A stretch of 64,000 nt of DNA, taken from NCBI RefSeq assembly GCF_032062175.1, contig NZ_DAMBQK010000024.1:1-64000 (forward strand), given 5' to 3'. Below are positions 41,632 to 52,028 of the stretch, piece after piece. Numbering within the stretch: position 1 is the stretch's first letter; the number at the start of each line of letters is the position of its first letter. The position numbers were made by a program, and so were the translations under genes. A model generated the notes under the pieces. It ran no database searches. It was not told where the DNA came from and worked only from the letters and a program-made list of their open reading frames with translations. This DNA is from Atlantibacter sp032062175. GTDB lineage: Bacteria > Pseudomonadota > Gammaproteobacteria > Enterobacterales > Enterobacteriaceae.

Positions 41632-44600
41632 TCAGTTCTGAATGATCTCAACCGTATGGTTTTGTCTATCATCCTTCAGCGGTATTCTGTCATCAGGGAG
41701 GAGAACACCATCCAGCGTCACGCAATATTCTGCATCGCCGCGTGAAACACTAATCTGATAATGGCTTTCACCATACTGATATGCCATAGAAAAAGACGAC
41801 CACGCATCCGGTAACCTGGCATGAACACTAAAGTCAGTGCCGGAACGTTTTATCCCCAGTAATTCCTCGGTAAGTAAACGCCAGGCCCAGCCTGCGGAAC
41901 CGGTATACCAGCTCCACCCTGCACGTCCGGTATGGGGAGCGACGCTGTAGACATCAGCACTCATGACATAAGGCTCAGCTTTATAAATCCCGACCGAGTC
42001 CGCATTCAGGGTGTGATTTATAGGGTTGAGCATTGACCAGAGTTGCCAGGCTCGTTCGGCATTCCCCATTCGGGCAAAGGCCATCACTGCCCAGATGGCG
42101 CCATGCGTATACTGCCCTCCGTTTTCCCGCACGCCGGGCAGGTACCCCTGTATGTAGCCCGGATTCGGGCCGTGTCCGTCGAAAGGAGGCGTTAACAGTT
42201 TGATCAGCCCTCCTTCGTTATCCACAAGGTGCTTATCCAGCGCCTGCATGGCCTTTGCGCACCGTCCCGGGTCTGCGGCCCCGGACAATACAGACCAGCT
42301 CTGCGCAATCGCATCGATCCGGCAGTCCTGAGAGGCTTTCGACCCCAGGGGAGTACCATCATCAAAATACCCGCGCCGGTACCATTCACCATCCCAGGCA
42401 TGGGCTTCGAGATTGCTTTGCAGACGCAGGGCCTGTGCACGGCACATAGAGGCGACATTCTCATCCATCCTGCGCTCCGCCAGCGCTGCAAACCGCTGCA
42501 AAATATCGTACAGGAAGAAGCCCAGCCAGACGCTTTCACCTTTGCCTTCGATACCCACCTGGTTCATCCCGTCATTCCAGTCACCTGCCCCCATCAGCGG
42601 CAGGCCGTGCCCCCCGAACCGCTGTCCATACTGAAGAGCTTTGACGCAGTGTAACCAGAGTGTCTCTTCGGTGCCGCTGATGACCGGCGTGTCATAGACT
42701 GACTCTTCACCCGGCTGAAGCGGCCGTCCCTCAAGATAAGGAATGCGTGTTTCCAGTGCATCCATATCCCCCGTCGTTTCAACATAGTGGCAAACAGCAA
42801 AAGGAAGCCACAGGTAGTCATCGGAACAGCGGGTACGCACACCGTTTCCGTGTGGCGGGTGCCACCAGTGCTGCACGTCACCCTCGATAAATTGCCGTGA
42901 TGCACAGAGCATTATCTGTTCACGCATTCGATCCGGAGCAGCATGGCTCAGTGCCAGCGTATCCTGCAGCTGATCGCGAAAACCAAATGCCCCACCAGAC
43001 TGATAGTAACCACTGCGGGCCATAAGACGACAGGCTACTGTCTGATACATTAGCCAGCCATTAACCAGTAAATTTACGGACGTGTCGGGGGTGTTAACCA
43101 CAATTTTATCGAGCATATTGTGCCAGTGGATATGAACCCGGTTCAGCGCCTGGCGGACCGCATCTTCGTTCATATAATGGGCAAGCGTCTCCTGAGCGCG
43201 AGCATGATTCTCAGCAGCGCCAAGGATGAAAATAAAGGTCCTCTGATCGCCGTCGATTAATTTGACGGCAGATTGCACCGCCCCGCAGGGATCCTGGCCG
43301 GCGCCCGTCTTACCTGATAGCCTGAGCAGTTTCATCGCAGACGGGGCGTGCAGCGAGCCGTTGCGACCGATAAACTCCCGGCGGTCACCAGTCAGCGAAC
43401 AGTCATTACCGCTGACGGCAAAAAATGCAGTACGGTCACCGCCGTTATCACCATAAAAGTTGTTCGCCAGTACCCCGCAGCCGCCAGGAACACTGGCTGC
43501 CTGTGTCACAATGTGAGGAGCCGAGCGAGGTCGGGATTCACCCAGCGTCCATTCCACATAGCCAGTTACGGAAAGTTTGCGTGTCCGGCCCGACGTATTA
43601 CTGAGCGTCAGGAGTGCAAGTTTAACCGGCGCGTCTTCGGCAACCAGAACAGTCAACTCGCTGTCTATACCGCTTTCACGATGGGCAAAGACGCTGTAAC
43701 CAAAACCATGGCGCGTCAGGTAATCACCGTGTCCGCGAACAGGCAAAACCGTTGGCGACCAGTACTCGCCGCTCTCTTCATCGCGCAGATAAAACGCCTC
43801 GCCGCTGCGATCGCTCACCGGATCGTTCTCCCAGGGTGTCAACCGGTATTCATGCGCATTTTCATACCAGGTATAGGCCTGTCCCGCCTCTGAAATCACA
43901 CTGCCAAAACGGGAATTTGCCAGTACGTTTGACCATGGTGCCGGTGTCAGCGCATTTTCCCGCAGGACAATCTGATACTCCCGACCATCCTGAGAAAACC
44001 CACCGTATCCGTTGAAATGTTGTAACTGACCGACATCGGGATTCCACTCCTTGTGCTGATTACGTTCCCGGACTGCGTGAGGTACGAATGCTCTGGCCGG
44101 AGGTTTGAGAGTATGAATACGCTGATTAAGCTGCTCACCAATTCCACCTGCACGATCATCAAGATAAAGACAGGCCACGCTCATCAAAAGCAACTTATCT
44201 TCAGCGGAGAGATGCTCGCCATTACGGACAAAAAGCCCACCCGTTTTATCCAGCAGACTGGCTTCAGCCCCGGCATAAATTAACTCCATAATCTGATTTT
44301 GTAATCCCTGCTGATAACCGCCGGGACTGTTATTGAGGATCACCAGATCCACCTCCAGCCCTTTCTGTCTCCAGTACCGGTGTGCCTGAATCAGAGTGGT
44401 CACGGCAGCGATACTTTCTTCGCTGGTAATACTCAGCAGCACTATCGGCAGATCGCCTGAAATTGCCCAGCCCCACAGACCGGACTGACCGCGACGGTTG
44501 CGGCTGATCGCCTGTCCCTCGACTCGCAGCTCCTGGACAGGGTAAAGCACTGCACTGGCGAGACGATTAAACAACGTGGCATCATCTTCACTGGCATTCA

Positions 44601-47600
44601 TCTGACGTAATACCACCTGACTGTGAGACCTGGCCAGTTCGAAGACGCGATCAGCGATAGGGTAATCGCGGTATTTTTCCAGCAGAGCCAGACTTTGCTG
44701 ACGGGTCTCGCTGATGCCATAAATGATATCAATCGTGACCGTCTGCCCCGGCTGCATAATGATGGCATGGCGTATCGCCAGTACAGGATCCAGTACTGAC
44801 CCCGACGTGTTACTAAGCGCTCCTCCAGCCTCTATTGCCAGGGCATCAGCAGGACTTCTGCCACGGCCAAGAAATTTTGCCCTATTCGTTTCAAATGAGA
44901 CGGTATGAAGTGTATCGCCATGCACCACCATCATGTGAAACAAGCAGGGACTCGGTTCATCCGGGGTGCGCGGGCGCCGGTGGCAAAGAATAGCGTCACG
45001 CTCAGGTTCAAGTTCAGTCTGAATAAACAGATTGCTGAATGCCGGGTGTGCCAGATCGCTGGCATCAGGGGCCAGTACCACTTCGGCATAGGTTGTCAGC
45101 TCCAGAGAGCGGGGCTGGCGTCCACGATGAATGAGTGTGAGACGTCGCAGTTCAATGTCATCTTCCGGGGAGATAACAATCTGAGTTTTGACGCTGAGTC
45201 CACCAAAGGTACGTCTGAATTCAGCACTCGCATCGGTGAATATCACTTCTTCTTCGTGTTCGCTGGCGTTGCCTGTCGGCTGCCAGGTATTGCTCCACAC
45301 GTTGCCCGTCTGCATATCGCGGATATAGCAGAATGCTCCCCAGTTATCTCGGGTGGTATCACTGCGCCAGCGTGTAAGAGCAATATTTTTCCAGCGACTG
45401 TAACCGCCACCGCCTACCGTCAACATCAGATGATATTGACTGTTAGACAGGAGCTGAATATCCGGAGCTGGCGTGTCCACCCCATTGAAAATGCGGGGTT
45501 CATAGCGAACGGGTTTGACTCTGCCCTCATGAGATTCAAAATGACGACGTGGGCTGTAGAGATCGAGCGCATCCGGCACGCGCTCCTGTAACAACAGACT
45601 CGCTGAACGGAAGGTCGTACTGGACATAAATCGCTCAGTCATGGGGGCCCCAAGCAATACATGGGCCAACGCCTGAAATGCCATGCCCTGGTGATGTGCC
45701 ATCCAGGACTGAACCACCGCATAGAGCTGACCAGATGCGAGGCGTGAGGGGGTATAATCCAGCGCTTCATAAAAACCATATTCGCCGTGTGCGCCATTTT
45801 TTTGCAGCCTGAACAGGTTCTCACAGGCTTTCTGTGGAGAGACCATCAACGCCAGCAATGTGGCATAAGGGGCGACAACCATGTCATCAGCAAGCCCCCT
45901 GCGCAGACCGAGGCCCGGCACGCCAAAGGCCTGATACTGATAATTATACTGAACATCAAAAGCATGATAACCAGACTCTGAAACCCCCCAGGGTACTCCG
46001 CGTTCTTTCCCCCAGTGGATCTGGCGCATAACTGCCGACTGACTCATCTCATCGAGCAGGCTACCAGGCCAGGTAGGCATTACAAGATTCGGCATCAGGT
46101 ATTCAAACATGGATCCGCTCCACGACATCAGGGCAGTTTCATTATCAATCGTGGTAAAAAGTCGACCCAGCGCGTACCAGCTTTTAAGAGGAAGTTGATT
46201 AGTCGCAATGGCAAGAAAACTGGTCAGGCGAATTTCAGACGGCAGGAGATCATAGTGGCTCTTGTCAGGCGTATTTGTGTCACAGTTATAACCAACACTG
46301 AGCAGACTGGTTGCTTCGTTGTACAGGAAGGCGAAATCCATCCGGGCATGTTCATCCAGCCGCTGTTCAAGCTCGGTGATAATATTGAGTCGCATCCGGG
46401 CCTGCCCCGTCGCTGATGCAGAGGGTGTTTCTTTACCGGTAAATGTCTCCCGGGCAAGCTCGCTCAGCGTCGGCAGCGTTTGTTTGTTCCAGGATGCAGG
46501 TAACCAGCCAAGCAGCAGCGACCACTCATGGCAAAGCTGAACCAGCTGATGCTCCAGATGTCCTGCCCAGCGCATCTGGAGGGGGGCTCCATGATGACAT
46601 TGCGTGATCAGATGGTTGCTCTGGGTGCGCATGTTTTTCAGCTCGCTGAAAAATGCCTGCGGAGAGAGCGACACCGCGAACAGGTAGTGTTTGCGCAGCA
46701 GCCGCAGGCTGTCCGGGGGATTCTGACCCCACTGGTTTTCCAGAATACCCAGCGTATCGTTCAGTCCTTCCAGTATTTGTTGGCTGTTTAAAACAGGCTG
46801 ATGACGCATGGCGGACAGCCCTGCACGCAGGGTCAACAGATGCCCCGCCAGGTTGCCGCTGTCAACACTCGAGATGTAGCGTGGGCTGAGGGGGGCCAGC
46901 GTACGGGTGTCATACCAGTTGTAGAGATGGCCCCGGTAGTGCTCCATTTTATCCAGCGTGTCGAGCGTGAGCGACACGCGCCGGAGCACCTCTCCGCCGG
47001 GCAGATAGCCAAAGTCCCATGCCGTCAGGTTAGCCATAAGGGAAAGGCCAATATTGGTAGGGGAAGTGCGATGGGCCACCTTCGGTTGCGGTAGTTCCTG
47101 GTAGTTATCAGGCGGAAGCCAGTTCTCTTTTTCTGTGGCAAAGGTTTCAAAAAACGCCCAGATTTCACGGCCAGTCTGGCGTAACAGCTGTTTTTGTTCC
47201 TGATTTGGCGAAAACACCTTACGCACGGGCTGGCGACTCAGCCAGCTCATCAGCAGCGGTGCCACACACCATAACATACCGATCGGCAACGCAATTCCCA
47301 GCAGTTGTGGTGCAAATTGTCCGGTCAGTATTATCAGCGTCACGCCACAGGCTACATTCAGCCACATCGCCTGATAAAACCGCGCAAAAGCGGGTGTGGA
47401 CTGATTGCTGTCGTGGCTGTGAATGACCCACTGGCTGAGGCTACGCCTGCTGATCCCCAGTCGCCATAGCGTCACGGCAATCGCCTTCAACGAATATCCG
47501 GCTTCGTGTGGCAGTACCGCAAAATTAATCCCGATACCTGACAAACGCTTCAGCGCGCCCGCCCCCACCAGTAACAGATGCGGCTTCAGGCGGCGACGCA

Positions 47601-50214
47601 GAGGTTTATGCAGAAGATCATGGGCAATGCAGAGGATGGATGGTAATAGCCATATCAGTGAAAGTACGCCCAGCCAGTAAACCGGATTGGGTACCCCAAG
47701 CAGGGTAAAGAACAGCAATACCAGTAAAGAGGGGGCGACCAGACTGCGCCGCAGATTATCAAGTAATTTCCAGTAAGAAAGCGCGGTCAGCGGATTCCTG
47801 TCTCGGGTTCCATCGGCTTTTCTGACGCGTGGTTTCAGCCAGTTAAGCAGTTGCCAGTCACCCCGGATCCAGCGTGAACGCCGTGCAACATCCGACAAAT
47901 AATTATTAGGGTATTGTTCGTAGAGCAACACCTCACTCAGCAGACCCGAACGGGCATAGCATCCTTCGAGGAGGTCATGGCTGAGGACCAGATTTTCCGG
48001 GCAGGTGTTGGCGGTGGCCTGCATAAAAATATCAACATCGTAAATCCCTTTGCCCACGAACGATCCTTCCCCAAACAGATCCTGATAAATATCCGAAGAC
48101 ATCATCGAATAGGGGTTATTGCCCGGTATGCTGCTGCGCAGCGCTGCGTAACGCCCCTGACCGTTGCGTGGTATCTCCTCTGCAAGGCCGGGTTGCAGAA
48201 TGCCGAATCCTTTGACAACCCTCTGGCTTACTGGATCATATACTGGCGTATTCAGCGGATGTGCCATTGCCGCGACCAGTTTGTGTGCCGTATCGCGCGG
48301 CAGCAACGTATCACTGTCCAGGGTAATAACGTATTTAATGTGACCTGGTAAAAGGTGGGTAGGCATGTCTGCTACGCTGACGAATTGTGTCCCCGGATGG
48401 CGTAACCAGCTGTTCAGTAACGCCAGCTTTCCCCGCTTGCGTTCATAGCCCATCCAGGTTCCTTCAGCGGAGTTCCATTCAGGCTGGCGGTGTAGCAGAT
48501 AAAAACGTGGCCGCCCGGAGGGATAGCGGCGGTTCAGCGCCTGCGTATCGGCGATCGCCTGTCTCAGCAGTATGTGACTTTCTGGCGAGGGTTCATTTTC
48601 AGAATCAGCGAAGTCAGTGAGCAGCGCGAACCTGAGATTTTCGTTTTCATTCCCCAGCCAACAGACTTCAAGGCTGGTAAGGAGCTTAGTGAAACTTTGG
48701 TGGCTGGTCAGCATGCAGGGGATGACTAACAGGGTGGCGCTGTCAGCGGGAATACCGGTTGAAAAATCCATTCCCGGCAACGGGCGAGGAACACGAAAGC
48801 GGGTGGTTGCGTCACTGAGTAAATCACTTATTAACTGAGTTAAAGCGATAATCAAAGGCAGTATCACTGCGATCAACAGCCACTGTGCGCCCTGCATGGC
48901 AGTTTCGTGCAAAATTGCCGCGGTTGTTGCGGTGGTCAACAACGCCAGGCTTCCAAGCCATGACAGCAGGGTTATTCTGTTGAAACTGTGCCGCAAGCGT
49001 ATGAGACTTGAAGTATCTGCCAGGAGATGAATTTCCAGCGCCTGTCGACCTTCGCCTGCGAGATAATAACCAACATGATGTTCCGGTGTATCGGGAGCAT
49101 TCTTTCCTGACAGCCGCAGTACTCTGTCAGCAACCTCTGGCTCGCTGAGACCACTGTCTCTGGCCAGGACCTCAACAACGTGTCGGTAATGATCCCGGGT
49201 ATTGAAGTGCATCCGGGGGTAGATCCCGGCAGGATCATTACGTAAAGCCTGTTCGACGACACTTATCGTTTCGGCGAAATCAGCCCAGTCCGTTTCACTC
49301 AGTAACCGCAGACCCGCGATGCTGTTGCTGACAGACAGCTGGCTGGCGGCAAGCTGTTGATTAAAGTTATGTATGAGAACGTCGGAGGTGATCCCCTGTT
49401 CCCGAAGGCTCTGTTCAACCCAGTTCAGAGGTAACGACAGCGCGTTACCATGCCCCTGCAGGCGCCGCACCAGTTCGGCGACAAACGCACTGGTTAAAGG
49501 AGGCCGGGAGCGTGCCATGTCGGCAACTACCATGATTAAATCACCAGGCGCACTCTCGGCGCATTCGAAAATCCTTGTTATCCACGTATCGGCCAGATTT
49601 CTGTCCTGCTGCGCTTTTACCACTTCCACGCTTATACGACGGAGATTTTCTATCAGCGCCAGGCGCAGCATTCCCGGTAATGCCCAGACTTCACCTAATG
49701 TCAGAGGTGTCACCTGTTGATAAGCTGTGAGATAGCTGGTCAGACTGGCGGCATCCCAGCGGCCATCACCGTGAGCAATAGCCTCTGATGCAATGTTGTA
49801 AATTCGTGGGCAATTCAGCGGCGACATCAGCGACGGGAGTCCTTTACCAAAGCTTTTTGGTAAGTGCTGGCGGACAGTGCGTATCTGTTCTTCAATCAGA
49901 TAGTAATTGTCCAGCAACCACTCTCCGGCGGGCATGATACTGGTCTTTTTACCCGCGTTAAGCTCATAGCAGTTTTGAGTGATGATAGCCTCATTGTCGC
50001 CAAGCCTTTTCAGAAGATAATAAGGATGTTTATCCGGTGATAATTTATGGGTTCGCGCCAGCTTCTGACCGTAGCGCTCCATCTGGGCGGTCGAAAAGAG
50101 TTCTAACCGCGGAGGACTTTCACCGGCAGGATCGTTCGCTGAAAACGTTACGTTTTCAGCAGCATTCCTCGGAATACGGGAGCGGTTAAACCACACTTTG
50201 GGGTTCATTTTCAT
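41632..50214 (-). CDS. ndvB: Cyclic beta-1,2-glucan synthase (NdvB/ChvB type), GT84-glucoamylase-like-GH94
   Basis: A single gene of about 8.6 kb (2,860 residues). From the N terminus: membrane helices near 430-470; a GT84 glycosyltransferase with YVITLDSDTLLPRDTA near 640 and RRSRWIRGDW near 790; further helices at about 820-1000; a glucoamylase-like part with MSWSGSMFEYLMPNLVMPTW near 1375; then tandem GH94 carbohydrate-binding parts and a C-terminal GH94 phosphorylase with GAGDWNDGMNQVG near 2555. NdvB makes, lengthens and cyclises periplasmic beta-1,2-glucan. Start at 50214 (ATG) chosen over a GTG at 50241. Rare among enterics; sits among stress genes. Confidence 0.93.
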   Translation of the reverse strand: MKMNPKVWFNRSRIPRNAAENVTFSANDPAGESPPRLELFSTAQMERYGQKLARTHKLSPDKHPYYLLKRLGDNEAIITQNCYELNAGKKTSIMPAGEWLLDNYYLIEEQIRTVRQHLPKSFGKGLPSLMSPLNCPRIYNIASEAIAHGDGRWDAASLTSYLTAYQQVTPLTLGEVWALPGMLRLALIENLRRISVEVVKAQQDRNLADTWITRIFECAESAPGDLIMVVADMARSRPPLTSAFVAELVRRLQGHGNALSLPLNWVEQSLREQGITSDVLIHNFNQQLAASQLSVSNSIAGLRLLSETDWADFAETISVVEQALRNDPAGIYPRMHFNTRDHYRHVVEVLARDSGLSEPEVADRVLRLSGKNAPDTPEHHVGYYLAGEGRQALEIHLLADTSSLIRLRHSFNRITLLSWLGSLALLTTATTAAILHETAMQGAQWLLIAVILPLIIALTQLISDLLSDATTRFRVPRPLPGMDFSTGIPADSATLLVIPCMLTSHQSFTKLLTSLEVCWLGNENENLRFALLTDFADSENEPSPESHILLRQAIADTQALNRRYPSGRPRFYLLHRQPEWNSAEGTWMGYERKRGKLALLNSWLRHPGTQFVSVADMPTHLLPGHIKYVITLDSDTLLPRDTAHKLVAAMAHPLNTPVYDPVSQRVVKGFGILQPGLAEEIPRNGQGRYAALRSSIPGNNPYSMMSSDIYQDLFGEGSFVGKGIYDVDIFMQATANTCPENLVLSHDLLEGCYARSGLLSEVLLYEQYPNNYLSDVARRSRWIRGDWQLLNWLKPRVRKADGTRDRNPLTALSYWKLLDNLRRSLVAPSLLVLLFFTLLGVPNPVYWLGVLSLIWLLPSILCIAHDLLHKPLRRRLKPHLLLVGAGALKRLSGIGINFAVLPHEAGYSLKAIAVTLWRLGISRRSLSQWVIHSHDSNQSTPAFARFYQAMWLNVACGVTLIILTGQFAPQLLGIALPIGMLWCVAPLLMSWLSRQPVRKVFSPNQEQKQLLRQTGREIWAFFETFATEKENWLPPDNYQELPQPKVAHRTSPTNIGLSLMANLTAWDFGYLPGGEVLRRVSLTLDTLDKMEHYRGHLYNWYDTRTLAPLSPRYISSVDSGNLAGHLLTLRAGLSAMRHQPVLNSQQILEGLNDTLGILENQWGQNPPDSLRLLRKHYLFAVSLSPQAFFSELKNMRTQSNHLITQCHHGAPLQMRWAGHLEHQLVQLCHEWSLLLGWLPASWNKQTLPTLSELARETFTGKETPSASATGQARMRLNIITELEQRLDEHARMDFAFLYNEATSLLSVGYNCDTNTPDKSHYDLLPSEIRLTSFLAIATNQLPLKSWYALGRLFTTIDNETALMSWSGSMFEYLMPNLVMPTWPGSLLDEMSQSAVMRQIHWGKERGVPWGVSESGYHAFDVQYNYQYQAFGVPGLGLRRGLADDMVVAPYATLLALMVSPQKACENLFRLQKNGAHGEYGFYEALDYTPSRLASGQLYAVVQSWMAHHQGMAFQALAHVLLGAPMTERFMSSTTFRSASLLLQERVPDALDLYSPRRHFESHEGRVKPVRYEPRIFNGVDTPAPDIQLLSNSQYHLMLTVGGGGYSRWKNIALTRWRSDTTRDNWGAFCYIRDMQTGNVWSNTWQPTGNASEHEEEVIFTDASAEFRRTFGGLSVKTQIVISPEDDIELRRLTLIHRGRQPRSLELTTYAEVVLAPDASDLAHPAFSNLFIQTELEPERDAILCHRRPRTPDEPSPCLFHMMVVHGDTLHTVSFETNRAKFLGRGRSPADALAIEAGGALSNTSGSVLDPVLAIRHAIIMQPGQTVTIDIIYGISETRQQSLALLEKYRDYPIADRVFELARSHSQVVLRQMNASEDDATLFNRLASAVLYPVQELRVEGQAISRNRRGQSGLWGWAISGDLPIVLLSITSEESIAAVTTLIQAHRYWRQKGLEVDLVILNNSPGGYQQGLQNQIMELIYAGAEASLLDKTGGLFVRNGEHLSAEDKLLLMSVACLYLDDRAGGIGEQLNQRIHTLKPPARAFVPHAVRERNQHKEWNPDVGQLQHFNGYGGFSQDGREYQIVLRENALTPAPWSNVLANSRFGSVISEAGQAYTWYENAHEYRLTPWENDPVSDRSGEAFYLRDEESGEYWSPTVLPVRGHGDYLTRHGFGYSVFAHRESGIDSELTVLVAEDAPVKLALLTLSNTSGRTRKLSVTGYVEWTLGESRPRSAPHIVTQAASVPGGCGVLANNFYGDNGGDRTAFFAVSGNDCSLTGDRREFIGRNGSLHAPSAMKLLRLSGKTGAGQDPCGAVQSAVKLIDGDQRTFIFILGAAENHARAQETLAHYMNEDAVRQALNRVHIHWHNMLDKIVVNTPDTSVNLLVNGWLMYQTVACRLMARSGYYQSGGAFGFRDQLQDTLALSHAAPDRMREQIMLCASRQFIEGDVQHWWHPPHGNGVRTRCSDDYLWLPFAVCHYVETTGDMDALETRIPYLEGRPLQPGEESVYDTPVISGTEETLWLHCVKALQYGQRFGGHGLPLMGAGDWNDGMNQVGIEGKGESVWLGFFLYDILQRFAALAERRMDENVASMCRAQALRLQSNLEAHAWDGEWYRRGYFDDGTPLGSKASQDCRIDAIAQSWSVLSGAADPGRCAKAMQALDKHLVDNEGGLIKLLTPPFDGHGPNPGYIQGYLPGVRENGGQYTHGAIWAVMAFARMGNAERAWQLWSMLNPINHTLNADSVGIYKAEPYVMSADVYSVAPHTGRAGWSWYTGSAGWAWRLLTEELLGIKRSGTDFSVHARLPDAWSSFSMAYQYGESHYQISVSRGDAEYCVTLDGVLLPDDRIPLKDDRQNHTVEIIQN

Positions 50215-50369
50215 AGCATTGCTCTGATGCAACGTTAGCACGCAGGAGCAGTTGCGAAATCAGTTCAGAAACGTTCTCTCAGGATGGGCGTCAGGCATCA
50301 GGGATTTAACAGCTGCCGGAATCTAACATAAGTATAGGACATGGGCTCTGATCTGCGGTTGTGGTCGAG

Positions 50370-50534
50370 CTAGCGTCGGGAGATAAACAGAGCTTTACAT
50401 CCGGGGCAAAGCATGGCTTGGTTGAGTCGGATTTTTGACAACGGCTGTGCTGATTTTAAGCCACAAACAGGACAGGCAGCAGTGGCAGTAGACGCACTGC
50501 TGAAGAGTTTCATTGCGTAATTGATAACAGACAT
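50370..50534 (-). CDS. Mini zinc-ribbon protein (YnfU-like), second copy
   Basis: A 54-residue protein: MSVINYAMKLFSSASTATAA, then CPVCGLKSAQPLSKIRLNQA and MLCPGCKALFISRR. Two CPxC knuckles (CPVC, CPGC) spaced 24 residues apart. AAAGG lies upstream; an alternative ATG is at 50540. It lies between cspH and the glucan synthase, as the other copy lies between the latter and lpxP. Confidence 0.65.
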   Translation of the reverse strand: MSVINYAMKLFSSASTATAACPVCGLKSAQPLSKIRLNQAMLCPGCKALFISRR

Positions 50535-50615
50535 GACCATTAACCTTTCAATGAATGAGCTTCACCGTATCACATATGGTTAAGTTTTAATCTATATATT
50601 TTGAGGCACAGAAAT

Positions 50616-50828
50616 TCAGGAAAGATAAATGTTCGCAGCCACAGGCCCCCTATTACCGTTGATCCGGCAAAATTCTATGCGGCTTCCTGGGATGAGTAAT
50701 TCTGATTCGCGGGAGTTAACGGCTGAAATGTGAAGCAGGACGTCTTTTCGGCCATCAGAGGGGATGATGAGGCCTTTACCGCTGAGAATGTCAAAACTTT
50801 TGACAATTCCGGTCATTTTATGGGACAA
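50616..50828 (-). CDS. cspH: CspH-like cold-shock-domain protein
   Basis: A 70-residue protein; MSHKMTGIVKSFDILSGKGL, IIPSDGRKDVLLHISAVN and the ending VEFCRINGLRGP-like FCRINGNRGPVAAN match CspH rather than CspA (the RNP1 aromatic residues KGFGFI are replaced by KGLIIP). The start codon is TTG with AAGGA six bases before it. Divergent from the next csp gene with 280 bp between, as cspH-cspG are in E. coli. Confidence 0.9.
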   Translation of the reverse strand: MSHKMTGIVKSFDILSGKGLIIPSDGRKDVLLHISAVNSRESELLIPGSRIEFCRINGNRGPVAANIYLS

Positions 50829-51108
50829 GTCAATTCCTTATTGAAAACACGTAAATAGTATACATTGAAAATAGCACGCTGCCACTTTTGTTTTCCTTGC
50901 AGGATCTCTGGACGGCTAAAATATAATTTGCTTATTATTATTTACCGTGCCTTAATGAATCCCATCAGTTCGATGTAAAAACGAACGTTTAACATTTTTC
51001 GGGAAGTCCTCATTACCAGGCGCTATCTCTGATATCCCCTCCTTTTGAGTCCAAACGTTTAATACGATATGTTTGCTATCAATACAATCATTTATAACGG
51101 GAGTCAGT

Positions 51109-51327
51109 ATGACCTCAAGAATTAAAGGCCTGGTAAAATGGTTTAACGGAGACAAAGGTTTTGGCTTCATCTCTCCTCTTGATGGCAGTAAAGATATCTT
51201 TGTCCATTTTTCTGCGCTTAGCGGCGACAACTTTAAAACTTTATTTGAAGGACAGAAAGTTGAATTCGCCATTCACAGCGGTGACAAAGGTCCTGCTGCT
51301 GCAAACGTAATACTTTGCGATAAATAA
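51109..51327 (+). CDS. CspA family cold-shock protein (CspB/CspG-like)
   Basis: A 72-residue RNA chaperone with intact RNP motifs: KWFNGDKGFGFISPLDGSKD, DIFVHFSAL, EGQKVEFAIHSGDKGPAAAN. The 5' region before the ATG is long and unremarkable; csp mRNAs usually have a 150-nt leader, which is likely here. ATG 51109 has GGGAG at the right distance. The pair with cspH suggests cspG/cspB orthology, not settled. Confidence 0.93.
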   Translation: MTSRIKGLVKWFNGDKGFGFISPLDGSKDIFVHFSALSGDNFKTLFEGQKVEFAIHSGDKGPAAANVILCDK

Positions 51328-51639
51328 ATCTTTGTGGATCTGCGACAACGATCAAGGATTATTCCTGAGTAGACATACCCATAAATTAAATGTGATAAAA
51401 GCCGTTTAATCCTAATATCAGGTCAGCATATTTTTGCATATGTATGAATGTGTTGACCGATTTGATGAGGTGCAGGACTGCTGCATAAAAATTTCAAAAC
51501 AGAAGCTAACTGCTTGTTAAATAATAAAGTGCGTAAGGGGCGAGGCTGCCTCCGAAAGCATCACGTCTTTATTTTTACCTTAGTGGCATCTACCAGTAAA
51601 CATCACTGAGAGAAAAGATTAACAGATTCATGGTGGCAT
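51328..51639. other. Non-coding stretch after the csp gene
   Basis: About 310 bp with no gene seen. It could contain the csp 3' UTR and the promoter of the following small gene; no clear hairpin with U-run was found. Confidence 0.3.
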
Positions 51640-51867
51640 ATGATAAAAATTCTTGTTTTCTTTAATGCCGAACCCTGTAAAGTCATGACCGTTCTGGAGG
51701 GTATATCCTCTATCAGACGAGAATATCCGAACGGTGATGAAGCACATCTTCGGATTATGTCCGCTGGCTTTCCTTCATTAACCGGCGATCATGGTGTTGT
51801 TTACGTGGCTTCTGACAGGCAGTTAACGTCGCAGGAGATACTCGATGCTGCCAGGAAATATTTATAG
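51640..51867 (+). CDS. Small protein of unknown function
   Basis: A 75-residue protein: MIKILVFFNAEPCKVMTVLE, then GDEAHLRIMSAGFPSLTG and QEILDAARKYL. Alternating hydrophobic pattern suggests an alpha/beta fold. Not recognised. Followed by a good terminator at 51958-51983, supporting a real gene. Confidence 0.55.
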   Translation: MIKILVFFNAEPCKVMTVLEGISSIRREYPNGDEAHLRIMSAGFPSLTGDHGVVYVASDRQLTSQEILDAARKYL

Positions 51868-51957
51868 CAGTTTCATTACCTTCTCTGCTTCATGTTTAAT
51901 TGCGTACCTACCCTATTTATAAGATACAAACAAAAAAAATAAGTAAAAAAACTTTAT

Positions 51958-51983
51958 AGCCTGCTAACCGCAGGCTTTTTTTT
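51958..51983 (+). terminator. Rho-independent terminator
   Basis: AGCCTGC / GCAGGCT stem with a five-base loop followed by eight T residues. Confidence 0.85.
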
Positions 51984-52028
51984 CAACACATTCTTTTAAA
52001 AATCGCTGTCAAATCAGGAGGTCACACT

